The position numbers and the translations under genes are program-made. A stretch of 62,169 nt of DNA. Source: JBPCNH01 sp051001455. GTDB taxonomy: Bacteria > Actinomycetota > CADDZG01 > WHSQ01. Positions 34,660-43,550 of this stretch are shown here, piece after piece; the stretch's first letter is position 1, and each line of letters begins with the position of its first letter. The stretch covers positions 1 to 62,169 of the forward strand of contig JBPCNH010000035.1 of assembly GCA_051001455.1 (NCBI GenBank), read 5' to 3'. A model generated the notes under the pieces. It was not told the origin of the DNA. It made no database searches and worked only from the letters and a program-made list of their open reading frames with translations.

Positions 34660-36726
34660 GTGAAGAGCTATCCGACCGAAAACATCCGGAACATCGTCCT
34701 CGTAGGTCACGGTGGGGCGGGGAAAACATCCCTCGCAGAGGCCCTGCTTCACTGTTCCGGAGCGACCACCCGGTTAGGGAAGATCACCGACGGCACGACG
34801 GTGTGCGATTTCGATGAAGAGGAGATCCGCAAAGGCATCTCTATATCCACCGCCCTGGCACCGATCGAGTGGGGCGGTTGCAAGATCAACATCCTCGACG
34901 CACCCGGGTACGCCGACTTCGTAGGCGAGATGCGCGCCGCGATGCGGGTCGCAGACCTCGCGGTCTTCGTAGTGTCGGGCGTAGAGGGGCTCGAGGTTCA
35001 GACCGAGGTCGCGTGGCGCTACGCGGACGAGTTAGAGCTACCGCGTCTCATCTACGTCAACAAGCTCGACCGAGAGAACTCGTCGTTCCGTAGGACGCTC
35101 GAACAGTTGCGCGAACGGTTCGGGAAGGGGGTCGCTCCTCTCGATCTCCCTCTCGGTCGCGAACACGAGTTCACGGGAGTCATCTCGGTTATAGACGAAG
35201 AGGCCTACACCTACGACGCGAGCGGTAAGAGGGAAGACGTCCCCATCCCGGACGACAGACGCGCCCGCGTGGACGAGGTCCGTATCGACCTCTTGGACTC
35301 GGTCGCCGAATCGAACGACGAGCTTCTCGAGCGTTACCTAGAAGGTGGAACCATCACGAGGGAAGAGATCATCAAGGCAGTGCACGAAGGTATCGACGAT
35401 GCAGACATGTTCCCGGTGGTGGTCGGCAGCGCCACGAGGTTGATAGGCGTAGACAAGTTGGCCGACATAATCGTGGGCGCCGGACCCTCCCCTCTCGATC
35501 GACCCGCGGTCGAGGGCGTGGATGGCACGATCAGGGAGCACAAGCCAGACGGCCCGCTCTCTGCTCTCGTCTTCAAGACCACCACGGATCCCTACGTCGG
35601 ACGCGTGAGCTTCTTCCGCGTCTATTCAGGAACATTCAAGGGGGACACCGTGCTCCACAACGCGACCCAGAAGGTCGATGAGCGTGCCGGTCACGTCTTC
35701 ACCATGCGCGGTAAGAACCAGGAGAAGCTCGATGAGGTGGTCGCCGGAGACATCGGCGCCGTCGCGAAGCTCCACCACACCGTCACCGGCGACACGATCG
35801 CCGACAAAGACGATCCGGTTGTCTTCACGGGTATAGAAGAGGTCGATCCGATCCTGCCGAAGGCGATCGAGCCGAAGACCAAGGGCGACGAGGACAAGCT
35901 CATGATCGGACTCCAGAAGATCCTCGAGGAAGACCCATCACTGAAGCTCGAGCGCAACGACGAGACCCACCAGACGATCCTCTGGGGACTCGGCGACGCC
36001 CACCTCGACATCGTGATCGAGAAGCTGAAGCGGAAGTTCTCGGTCGAGGTGGAAGAGGTCTCCCTGAAGGTCCCTTACCGCTCCACGCTCAGGACCAAGG
36101 CCGATGCACTGGGACGCCACGTCAAGCAGTCCGGTGGCCACGGACAGTACGGGATCTGCAACATCCGGGTCGAGCCTCTGGAACGAGGAGCGGGGTTCCA
36201 CTTCGAAGACAAGATCTTCGGCGGATCCGTTCCCAACCAATTCATCCCCTCGGTCGAGAAAGGCGTGCGCGCCGCGATGGAAACGGGGGCAGGCACCGGC
36301 TGGCCGATGATCGACCTGAAGGTCGAGCTCTACGACGGGAAGTATCACTCTGTTGACTCCTCGGACATGGCTTTCCAGATGGCCGGATCCCACGCCATGA
36401 AAGATGCCATCGACAAGGCCGGACTGACGCTTCTGGAACCCGTGTGGTCGCTCGATGTCATGGTGCCCGAAGAATTCACCGGCGACATCATGGGTGATCT
36501 TCAGAAACGGCGCGGTCTACCCGAAGGCATCGACACGATCGCGGGGAACCGCCAGATCGTGAAAGCCAAGGTTCCCTTCGGGGAAGTGACGCACTACGCG
36601 ACCGACCTTCGCTCGCTTACCGGGGGGAAAGGGACCTTCTCGTGGGCCTTCTCACATTATCAAGAGGTCCCGCACGACCTGGCCCAGAAGATCCTCGACG
36701 CCCAGAAACAGGAGAGCGGACACTAG
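34660..36726 (+). CDS. fusA2: EF-G2 (elongation factor G-like GTPase)
   Basis: 688 residues from the GTG at 34660, preceded by a GGGGGA ribosome site. G1 is GHGGAGKT, G3 DAPGYADF, G4 NKLD; domains II-V follow. The opening (SGATTRLGKITDGTTVCDFDEEE) is that of the EF-G-like EF-G2 class of mycobacteria rather than canonical FusA. In Mycobacterium EF-G2 binds ribosomes but does not replace EF-G; its job is unresolved. Divergent from pgsA; ends in CTAG shared with the HIT gene. Confidence 0.88.
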   Translation: MKSYPTENIRNIVLVGHGGAGKTSLAEALLHCSGATTRLGKITDGTTVCDFDEEEIRKGISISTALAPIEWGGCKINILDAPGYADFVGEMRAAMRVADLAVFVVSGVEGLEVQTEVAWRYADELELPRLIYVNKLDRENSSFRRTLEQLRERFGKGVAPLDLPLGREHEFTGVISVIDEEAYTYDASGKREDVPIPDDRRARVDEVRIDLLDSVAESNDELLERYLEGGTITREEIIKAVHEGIDDADMFPVVVGSATRLIGVDKLADIIVGAGPSPLDRPAVEGVDGTIREHKPDGPLSALVFKTTTDPYVGRVSFFRVYSGTFKGDTVLHNATQKVDERAGHVFTMRGKNQEKLDEVVAGDIGAVAKLHHTVTGDTIADKDDPVVFTGIEEVDPILPKAIEPKTKGDEDKLMIGLQKILEEDPSLKLERNDETHQTILWGLGDAHLDIVIEKLKRKFSVEVEEVSLKVPYRSTLRTKADALGRHVKQSGGHGQYGICNIRVEPLERGAGFHFEDKIFGGSVPNQFIPSVEKGVRAAMETGAGTGWPMIDLKVELYDGKYHSVDSSDMAFQMAGSHAMKDAIDKAGLTLLEPVWSLDVMVPEEFTGDIMGDLQKRRGLPEGIDTIAGNRQIVKAKVPFGEVTHYATDLRSLTGGKGTFSWAFSHYQEVPHDLAQKILDAQKQESGH

Positions 36727-37217
36727 AGCTGCAGTCGCGCGAACCCCGGACGAAGCTTCGCAGCCGTCTCCGCGAGCATCTCCGGTAACACCTTGGTGTC
36801 GCCGATGGTGGTCAAGTAGTTCGTGTCGCCGCCCCACCTAGGAACGACGTGCATGTGCAGGTGTCCCGGGATGCCCGCACCTGCGACGGCACCCAGGTTC
36901 ATCCCCGCATTGAACCCTTGCGGAGACATGGCCTCTGTGATGATCTCGATCGCCGCGGTGGTCACCTCCATCACCTCGGCGCGCACCGCCGGCGTGATGT
37001 CCTGCAATCCGGGGAGGTGCTGCACCGGCGCGATCATGAGATGCCCAGTGTTGTAGGGAAACGCGTTCAAGATGGCGAAGACGTCCCGGCCGCGCCACAA
37101 GATATTGGTCCGATCGTCGTCATCCTCCGCAAGAAGCTCGCAGAAGACACACCCGGTGGCGTCCTGATCGGCGCCCTCCACATACTGCATCCTCCAGGGG
37201 CTCCAGAGACGCTCCAT
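36723..37217 (-). CDS. HIT-domain hydrolase (AP4A phosphorylase-like)
   Basis: 164 residues with the histidine triad HLHMHVVPRW and an N-terminal WSPWRMQYVEG with CVFC, the pattern of the actinobacterial HIT proteins related to AP4A phosphorylase (Rv2613c type). Substrate is a dinucleotide or nucleotide conjugate by family. TGATG overlap with thrS upstream. Confidence 0.9.
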   Translation of the reverse strand: MERLWSPWRMQYVEGADQDATGCVFCELLAEDDDDRTNILWRGRDVFAILNAFPYNTGHLMIAPVQHLPGLQDITPAVRAEVMEVTTAAIEIITEAMSPQGFNAGMNLGAVAGAGIPGHLHMHVVPRWGGDTNYLTTIGDTKVLPEMLAETAAKLRPGFARLQL

Positions 37218-39154
37218 CAGTAGGCGAGGTCCACCGAGCGCTCGGCGATCTCTTCAGCCACTCGACCGATGAAGTCATCGACCTTCACGTCGCGCTGCTC
37301 GTCGCCGGTGCGCGGCCGCACCGAGACGGTCTCGCTCCCTTCTTCGTTATCCCCCACGATCAGCATGTAGGGGATCTTCTGCATCTGCTGGTGCCTGATC
37401 TTGGCACCCATCGTGTTGTCGGAGTCGTCGAGCTCGGCTCGCATCCCGGCCTGCGCCAACCGGGCTACAACTTTCTGTCCGTAATCGGCATGACGGTCTG
37501 CGATCGGGATAACGACGGCTTGGATCGGAGCCAACCACGTCGGGAACGCTCCGGCGAAGTGCTCGGTCAGCACCCCGACGAAACGTTCTATCGAGCCGTA
37601 GAGGGCCCGGTGGATCATCACGGGTCGTTGCCGTTGTCCGCGCTCATCGGTGTACTCGATCCCGAAACGGTCTGGCATCTGGAAATCCACCTGGATCGTC
37701 GCCACCTGCCAGTAGCGGCCGATCGCATCGCGTACGTCGATATCGATCTTGGGTCCATAGAACGCGCCGTCGCCCTCGTCCACCTGGTACTCCAACCCCG
37801 CCTTGTCCAACGCCTCGGGGATGGCGCTCTCCGCCAGTTCCCACAGCTCGTCGGCGCCGACCGCTTTGGCCGGTTTGGTCGAGAAACGCACCTTGTCCGG
37901 GCCGAGTCCGACGGTCGCATAGAGAGCGCGGAAGAAATCGATGCAACCGACCAACTCGTCTACAACTTGGTCGGGGCGACAGAAGATGTGCGAATCGTCC
38001 TGTGTCAGAGCTCGGGCTCGCATGAGACCGTGCAAAGTCCCGCTGCGCTCGTAGCGGTACACCGACCCGAGCTCAGAAAGCCTTATCGGAAGCTCACGAT
38101 AGGACCGGGTCTTCGAGCGGAAGATCAGCAGGTGGAAGGGGCAGTTCATCGGTTTGGCGAAGTACTCCGACCCTTCCATCTCCATCGCCGGGAACATGTT
38201 CTCGCGATAGAACCCCAGGTGCCCCGAGGTCTCCCACAGGGTGCCCTTCCCGATGTGCGGGGTGTATACCGGCTGGTAACCACGTTCTAGATGCAGGGCA
38301 CGCGAGAGGTCTTCCAGGATCTTGCGGACCATGGCGCCTTTCGGATGCCACACCGCTATCCCAGGACCCACCTCCTCGGGCCATGAGTAAAGCTCGAGCT
38401 CACGCCCCAACCGGCGATGATCGCGGCGCTCCGCCTCTTCGAGCCGTTTCAGGTAATCCTCTAGAGCATCCTTCGACTCCCACGCCGTGCCGTAGATCCG
38501 CTGCAGCATGGGCTTGGTCTCGTCACCCCGCCAGTAGGCGCCGGCGGTACGCAACAGCTTGAAAGCCTTGAGTCGCCCAGTGCCCGGCACGTGCGGACCC
38601 CGGCACAGGTCGGTGAAGCGAACCTCGCCGGAGTCGGTGTTGTTGTAGATCGAGATGACTTCACCCTCCGAAGCATCGGTTTGTGTTGGATCACCGGCAT
38701 CGACACCTTCGATGATCTCGATCTTGTAGGGCTGCTGGGAGAACAACTGCAACGCCTCGTCCCGGTCGAGCTCGGCCCGCTCGAAGCGTTGGTTGGCCTT
38801 GATGATCTTCCGCATCTCCGACTCGATGCTTACAAGATCGTCCGGCGTGAAGGGGCGCTCGACATCGAAGTCGTAGTAGAAACCGTCCTCGATCGGAGGG
38901 CCGATCGAGTACTTGGTCCCGGGGAAGAGGTTCAGCACGGCCTGGGCCATCACGTGAGCGGTCGAATGACGCAGGACCTCCCGTCCGAGCTCGTCGATCG
39001 TAGTCACGATCTCGACCTCGTCACCGGCGGATGGCACGAACGACAGGTCATGTTGCTTCCCGCCGGCGATCAGGATCAGCGGCGCGGACGCACCAGCCTC
39101 CTTTGCGAGGCCGAACCCGTCTGTGGTCCCGTCGGCGGTGATGGTCGTACTCAT
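37217..39154 (-). CDS. thrS: Threonyl-tRNA synthetase
   Basis: 645 residues: a TGS-like N-terminus, an editing domain with HSTAHVMAQAV and CRGPHVPGTG, class II core (MNCPFHLLIFRS with a zinc-ligand Cys, TQDDSHIFC), and the C-terminal anticodon domain. ATG start after CGGAG. Heads thrS-HIT. The previous gene (metalloprotease) overlaps it by ATGA. Confidence 0.97.
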   Translation of the reverse strand: MSTTITADGTTDGFGLAKEAGASAPLILIAGGKQHDLSFVPSAGDEVEIVTTIDELGREVLRHSTAHVMAQAVLNLFPGTKYSIGPPIEDGFYYDFDVERPFTPDDLVSIESEMRKIIKANQRFERAELDRDEALQLFSQQPYKIEIIEGVDAGDPTQTDASEGEVISIYNNTDSGEVRFTDLCRGPHVPGTGRLKAFKLLRTAGAYWRGDETKPMLQRIYGTAWESKDALEDYLKRLEEAERRDHRRLGRELELYSWPEEVGPGIAVWHPKGAMVRKILEDLSRALHLERGYQPVYTPHIGKGTLWETSGHLGFYRENMFPAMEMEGSEYFAKPMNCPFHLLIFRSKTRSYRELPIRLSELGSVYRYERSGTLHGLMRARALTQDDSHIFCRPDQVVDELVGCIDFFRALYATVGLGPDKVRFSTKPAKAVGADELWELAESAIPEALDKAGLEYQVDEGDGAFYGPKIDIDVRDAIGRYWQVATIQVDFQMPDRFGIEYTDERGQRQRPVMIHRALYGSIERFVGVLTEHFAGAFPTWLAPIQAVVIPIADRHADYGQKVVARLAQAGMRAELDDSDNTMGAKIRHQQMQKIPYMLIVGDNEEGSETVSVRPRTGDEQRDVKVDDFIGRVAEEIAERSVDLAY

Positions 39155-40350
39155 GAGGCTCCGATGCTACTTGCCCACCGTCGTTCGAGGCCCCGAAGGT
39201 CGAAGCCGAAAACGCGCCGCAGCGCCCGGTCGAGATGGAAGCGAGCCGTTCCGGGGCCGTCACCGGCTCGTCCGAGACGTCGATAGAAACGCTCAACGGA
39301 GCCGGGTCCATGTTCGGCTGCCAGGAACGCCACGACAGAGAGACTCCTCTGATAGCTCTGAAGGATCTCGATCTGAGTACCTACATAGAACTCGTGGTTC
39401 GCCGGAACACGAGGATCGCTACGAGACGCTGCCGAAGCATCCGCCACGGGACCGGAGGCTCCTCCGTACTGAACGTATTGCGCCACACCTTCGTCCACGA
39501 AATGAGGCATGAAAGGCCCGGACCACGGCAGAGCAGCGACGTGCAGCAGCTCGTGCGTCAGCACCGAGGTTGCCCGCTCGGCCGCGACCCCCGTGAAGGC
39601 GCGTGGGTTGAGGATGACGCGCGGTCCGGCAGCGTTTCCCTCCCCGGTCCAGAACGCGAACGCGACATAGTTGTCGACCGGGTAGGTCGCTTGCAGGATG
39701 ATGGCGATCTGCTCGTGAGAAGCGGCCGCGATCAGCAGAACCCGCGCCTCCCACGGCAGCGACCACCTCTCCCGAACCGCCCCGGCCGCCTCCTCGGCCG
39801 CCGGAAGGATCACCTCGGGAGACGCAGGACAATCGTCGCGGCACGCCGGCATCGCCAGGATGAAGTTGTCACTCACCTCGACCCGCAGAGGCGTGAAGTC
39901 CCAGATATTGCGTTGGGTGAACAGACCGACGTCCTCGAGATCGTCGTCGGCGGCCACGAACCACTCGTTCCCGTCTTTCACGAAGGTGAGGTACTGGTCT
40001 TGTTCCACGAGCCCGCCGCCCGATGGCTCGAGGCGGTAGCGCTCTCTCGTAAGGGGGATAGCGACGGAAGCGATCCCCTCGTAGCGGGCAACCTCAGAAG
40101 GCCGCGCCAGGTCTCCATATCTCGACCACTCCGCGTGCAACTCGTAGGACACGAGTCCCACGCCGCCCTTGCCGTGCAGAGCCCCGAAGAGCTCGCGTTG
40201 ACGCGACCGGAAACCTTCAGCTGGCGGCCACACCGTCCCTAGGAACGCCGCGCGATCCCCCTGCAGGAAAGCTTGGGCGCGCCGGTCGAGAAGCGCCTGT
40301 ATCGCATCCCGATCCTCATCCCCTACCTCACTCGCTCCGAGCCCTTCCAT
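39151..40350 (-). CDS. Secreted gluzincin-like metalloprotease (peptidase MA-like); true start unclear
   Basis: 399 residues from the ATG at 40350. The zinc motif is HELLH (His266, Glu267, His270), with Glu287 in FVDEGVAQYV as the third ligand, as in the MA-like/M1-type gluzincins. An NTF2-like segment (residues ~10-140) precedes it. Just upstream, in the same open frame, a typical signal peptide can be read (RRAVVALSSVALLAVPSVA) but no ATG, GTG or TTG begins it; a GTG lies one frame away. Either the start is non-standard or there is a one-base indel. Overlaps thrS by ATGA. Confidence 0.7.
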   Translation of the reverse strand: MEGLGASEVGDEDRDAIQALLDRRAQAFLQGDRAAFLGTVWPPAEGFRSRQRELFGALHGKGGVGLVSYELHAEWSRYGDLARPSEVARYEGIASVAIPLTRERYRLEPSGGGLVEQDQYLTFVKDGNEWFVAADDDLEDVGLFTQRNIWDFTPLRVEVSDNFILAMPACRDDCPASPEVILPAAEEAAGAVRERWSLPWEARVLLIAAASHEQIAIILQATYPVDNYVAFAFWTGEGNAAGPRVILNPRAFTGVAAERATSVLTHELLHVAALPWSGPFMPHFVDEGVAQYVQYGGASGPVADASAASRSDPRVPANHEFYVGTQIEILQSYQRSLSVVAFLAAEHGPGSVERFYRRLGRAGDGPGTARFHLDRALRRVFGFDLRGLERRWASSIGAS

Positions 40351-40394
40351 AGCGACGGAGGGGACGGCGAGCAGGGCTACCGACGAGAGCGCGA

Positions 40395-40427
40395 CTACGG
40401 CGCGCCGACACGTGCGGCGCGCCGTAG
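40395..40427 (-). terminator. Strong GC hairpin after the IolC-like gene
   Basis: CTACGGCGCGCCG and CGGCGCGCCGTAG form a perfect 13-bp stem with a 7-base loop, 22 bases after the aldolase stop. No T run follows on either strand, so it is not a classical intrinsic terminator, but such stems are common at gene ends in GC-rich actinobacteria. It overlaps the putative signal-peptide region of the metalloprotease. Confidence 0.5.
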
Positions 40428-40448
40428 AGCTACCGCTCGTGCGGATCG

Positions 40449-41357
40449 TTACTTCGCCCCGGTGTAGACGTCGATGAAGCGGCGGTAGTTCTTGCTGATC
40501 TCCTCGGCCGCGGCGTCACGATCGAGACTCTTGTCGAGGAACCCCTTGAGGGCGTCCCACCAGATGCTGCGTCCGATAGCGAACCCGACGTACCCCTCGA
40601 CACCTGCACCTTCACGGAGCCAGTGGTCCACCGCGTCGTTGTCCGCTCCCCGGCCGAGAACCACGCATACGACACCATCACGGCCGTCGCTGCGGGCCTG
40701 ACGGGCGATCCGCTCGCAATCCTCCCGACGATCGATGCCTTCGATCTTCCAGATATCGGGTTCGACACCGGCGTCTTGGATCTCCTTGATGGCGGTCAAC
40801 ATCAGCCCCGGTCGCACCTCCTTGTCGTAGCGATCGGTATCGCCGCCCGCGGCCTCGAGCTGGTGTGGCTCCGCAGGTACGAGGAGCTCGAACAAGAACT
40901 TGCGCTCTTCGGAATGCAGCCACTCGGAAAGGCGCTTCAACCTCCCCAGCTGCGTGCTGTTCATCTCTCCGTCGCCGGCCGGGTTGTAGCGAACGAGCAC
41001 CTTCGAGAAGGCCGGGTCGAAGTCTTCGATGTGCTTCCCGAAATCGTCCTCGTACTCGAACTCGAAGTCGTCCCGCCCCGAGGCCTCGACGGGCATCGCG
41101 TAGAGGTATCCTTCCTTGTCGGCTTCACGGACGATGTCGGCCCCGAACTGCTCGTCGACCAGGATGCCGGCGCCCTCTCTCGGGGCCCCCGCCTCGACGG
41201 CTTTCTTGAAGCCCTCGAAGATCACTTTCTTGGCGTCGGCGATCGTGCGGCTCTGCTCTTCGTCGGGATCCCCCGAGATACCGAACATCTTCTTCTGGAA
41301 CGACCCCCGGTGATCGAAAGCGAGGATGTACAAGCTGCCGTCATAACCTAGTGCCAT
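40449..41357 (-). CDS. IolC C-terminal-like / DUF2090 aldolase
   Basis: 302 residues from the ATG at 41357, which has GAGGAGG at good spacing; 15 upstream residues in frame are excluded. TIM-barrel protein resembling the DUF2090 domain found fused at the C-terminus of some IolC proteins (2-deoxy-5-keto-gluconate 6-phosphate aldolase): LYILAFDHRGSFQKKMFG, KFLFELLVPAE, WKIEGIDRREDCERIA, VGFAIGRSIWW. The kinase half is absent and no other inositol-catabolism gene is near, so the substrate is uncertain. Confidence 0.75.
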   Translation of the reverse strand: MALGYDGSLYILAFDHRGSFQKKMFGISGDPDEEQSRTIADAKKVIFEGFKKAVEAGAPREGAGILVDEQFGADIVREADKEGYLYAMPVEASGRDDFEFEYEDDFGKHIEDFDPAFSKVLVRYNPAGDGEMNSTQLGRLKRLSEWLHSEERKFLFELLVPAEPHQLEAAGGDTDRYDKEVRPGLMLTAIKEIQDAGVEPDIWKIEGIDRREDCERIARQARSDGRDGVVCVVLGRGADNDAVDHWLREGAGVEGYVGFAIGRSIWWDALKGFLDKSLDRDAAAEEISKNYRRFIDVYTGAK

Positions 41358-41437
41358 TCGTGTCCTCCTCATCGAGGGTGGATGTCCAGGATTGGCCTCC
41401 ATTCTAGTGGGCGGCCCATGGATGGAATCATTGGGTC

Positions 41438-41755
41438 ATGAGCGATGAGATCGGGATGGTGGAGGACTACCTGCGGGCGCAGAACCTGGAGCAACTGGGC
41501 CGGACAGAGGAAGCTATCGAGCTCTACGAGGACGCTGTGGCCCGCGGGTTCGACTCGATGGGACCTTACGACCGGCTCATCCATCTGTACGGGGGCCGGG
41601 CAGCGCATGCCGAAGTCGTGCGGGTAGCCGAGAGCGCGCTGGCGAACGTACGCACGTATGAAGACAAAAGGAAGTGGTACGAGATGATGCGATCGGCCGC
41701 CCTCAAGGCCGCTGCCGACCTGCCGAAACCGGTGCCGCGGCGTGGCGAGGACTGA
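41438..41755 (+). CDS. Small TPR-like protein
   Basis: 105 residues, all helical, with one clear tetratricopeptide unit (YLRAQNLEQLGRTEEAIELYEDAVARG) followed by a second weaker one. No membrane segment or signal. Overlaps the methyltransferase gene by 14 bases, so they are co-translated. Function unknown; TPR proteins usually mediate contacts. Confidence 0.7.
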   Translation: MSDEIGMVEDYLRAQNLEQLGRTEEAIELYEDAVARGFDSMGPYDRLIHLYGGRAAHAEVVRVAESALANVRTYEDKRKWYEMMRSAALKAAADLPKPVPRRGED

Positions 41756-42875
41756 GCTCGAACAGCTCCTTCGCGCGACGATCGAAGCCGAGGGACCCCT
41801 TCCGTTCGACCGTTACATGGAGATGGCCCTGTATGAGCCCGGACTCGGCTATTACGCCCGGGGGCCCGAGCGCAGCGACTGGACCGGGGATTTCATAACC
41901 GCGCCTCAACTCGACCCCGCCTACGGCGAGCTGTGGGCGGCCGGGATCGAGCAGCTATGGCGCGCCGCGGGCGAACCTGCATCCTTCGGGGTGATCGAGA
42001 TCGGTCCCGGCGAAGGCGGCTTCGCCCGTTCGGTGCTCGATGCTTTGCCCGGCGACGGCCGCTTCCACTACACGCTGGTGGAACGCCTCCCCGCGCTCGC
42101 CGCCCGGCAGCGCGAACTGTTGCGCTCTCAGGAGCGGGTCGAGTGGGTGAGCGATCTAGCCGCAGCGCCCAAGCTGCCACACGGCGTAGTCATCGCCAAC
42201 GAAGTGCTGGATAACCTGCCGGTGAAACTCGTGACGCGAACACCAGACGGCCTGCGTGAGAAACACGTGATCGTGGAGGACGGCGCACTGGGCTTTGCGG
42301 AAGTTCCCCCGGGCAACGCGACGGTGCGATGCATGTCCAGGAGCGATCTCGCTCCCATCGAGGGAGGCTGTGTGGAGGTGCCGGTCCGTACCGAAGCATT
42401 CGTGAGGGGCGCGCTGGCGCACGTAGAGACGGGCGCGGCGTTGTTCATCGACTACGGGGCAGAAGGACGCATCCTGTCCGAGCGTCCGGCCGGCACCCTT
42501 GCCTGTTATTCGCCCAGGGGGCTCGACGACGACCCGCTGCAGGAGCCCGGGTCGAAGGACATCACCGCGCACGCGAACTGGTCCCTGGTCCGGCGGGCCA
42601 TCGAGGACGAGGGGGCGACCGCGCTCGGCCCCCTCCCGCAGAGCGAGGTCCTGAGGTCACTAGGGCTCGGGACCATCGACGGCAGGCTGCGCGGGGAATA
42701 CGACGATGCCCTCGCGGCGGGACGAGGGGCAGATGCCGTCCGGGCTCTCTCGCGGCGCCAGGCACTCGGGGCGCTCACCGCTAGAGGCGGCCTTGGTGGC
42801 TTCGAGGTGATGGCAGCCTTGAAAGGGGTCGAACCTCCGCCCTTCTTGGCGCCGGAGATGCCAGAAGGCCGGTAA
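41742..42875 (+). CDS. SAM-dependent methyltransferase, MidA/NDUFAF7 family
   Basis: 377 residues from a GTG. Opening FDRYMEMALYEPGLGYYARG, SAM-binding VIEIGPGEGG, and VIANEVLDNLPVKLV are the DUF185/MidA marks. The mitochondrial relative NDUFAF7 methylates a complex I subunit; the bacterial target is not established. The stop codon sits in the loop of a strong hairpin. Confidence 0.88.
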   Translation: MARTELEQLLRATIEAEGPLPFDRYMEMALYEPGLGYYARGPERSDWTGDFITAPQLDPAYGELWAAGIEQLWRAAGEPASFGVIEIGPGEGGFARSVLDALPGDGRFHYTLVERLPALAARQRELLRSQERVEWVSDLAAAPKLPHGVVIANEVLDNLPVKLVTRTPDGLREKHVIVEDGALGFAEVPPGNATVRCMSRSDLAPIEGGCVEVPVRTEAFVRGALAHVETGAALFIDYGAEGRILSERPAGTLACYSPRGLDDDPLQEPGSKDITAHANWSLVRRAIEDEGATALGPLPQSEVLRSLGLGTIDGRLRGEYDDALAAGRGADAVRALSRRQALGALTARGGLGGFEVMAALKGVEPPPFLAPEMPEGR

Positions 42876-42887
42876 CCCGGCCTTCTG
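42862..42887. terminator. Hairpin at the end of the MidA-like gene
   Basis: CAGAAGGCCGG and CCGGCCTTCTG make an 11-bp perfect stem with a 4-base loop TAAC that includes the stop codon (TAA). Symmetric, lying between convergent genes, so it may serve both. No T run follows. Confidence 0.6.
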
Positions 42888-42938
42888 TGAAGACGAAACC
42901 TCGAGCAGCGTTCTAGTCCTCCAAGCCATGAGTGCCTT

Positions 42939-43550
42939 CTACTCAAGTCTAGCCGAGATAACTGCCTCCAGCGCCCGCTTCTCCCAGGCGCGGGCAGCCT
43001 TCTCCCCCCGTTTCTTCCGCATGCAGTGAGATAGCTCGTGCGCCATGATCGACGCCCAGAACTGCCTGGCGGTGGGCGCCGGCTCGGCCACGAGGCCCTG
43101 GGCGTGATAGCTCCTCCAGCGAGCGAGATCGTCGGCCATCGCCACGGGGAAGAACATGATGTCGCAATAGGTACCTCCTACGTCCCCATCGACCTTGGCG
43201 GTCAGGAAGGCGTCGGCCAGGTGGCCGTCCGGCGGCACGGAGTTCCGGCCCGGGCGCGTGGCGAACTTGACCCCGTAGAGGTGCTTGGTCAGCTTTCGCC
43301 AGATCCCTACCTCCTTGAGGTCCGCTATCGCCTCCCGCACTAGCTTCTTGGTCCCCGGCTGAGCGGCGTTCTCGACGATGACCCCTTCGGGCTTCGTGAT
43401 CCCCCGTTGCTCGAGGCCGGGGCTGGGGGCGGTGTCCGGAGCGGTCGGGCGGGCGGCTGGTTCCGGCGTGGATGCCCCGCTGCACGCACCCATCAGCAAC
43501 GCGACGAGCAGGACCAGCGAGACGGGAGCGCTCGCCCTAGTAGCCCGCAT
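42939..43550 (-). CDS. Lipoprotein with an HELSH zinc-protease-like motif
   Basis: 203 residues. A leader with MGAC (Cys23) and a Pro-rich spacer precede a domain ending in AHELSHCMRKKRGEK (His171, Glu172, His175). HExxH in this setting suggests a metalloprotease or a relic; a third ligand is not obvious, though glutamates follow at 183, 190 and 195. Two other cysteines (129, 176) could pair. Overlaps the dehydrogenase upstream by 14 bases. No family recognised. Confidence 0.65.
   Translation of the reverse strand: MRATRASAPVSLVLLVALLMGACSGASTPEPAARPTAPDTAPSPGLEQRGITKPEGVIVENAAQPGTKKLVREAIADLKEVGIWRKLTKHLYGVKFATRPGRNSVPPDGHLADAFLTAKVDGDVGGTYCDIMFFPVAMADDLARWRSYHAQGLVAEPAPTARQFWASIMAHELSHCMRKKRGEKAARAWEKRALEAVISARLE

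Noticed and set aside
34660..36726. Canonical translation elongation factor EF-G
   Set aside because: The N-terminal signature is that of the EF-G2 class and there are no rpsL/rpsG/tuf neighbours.
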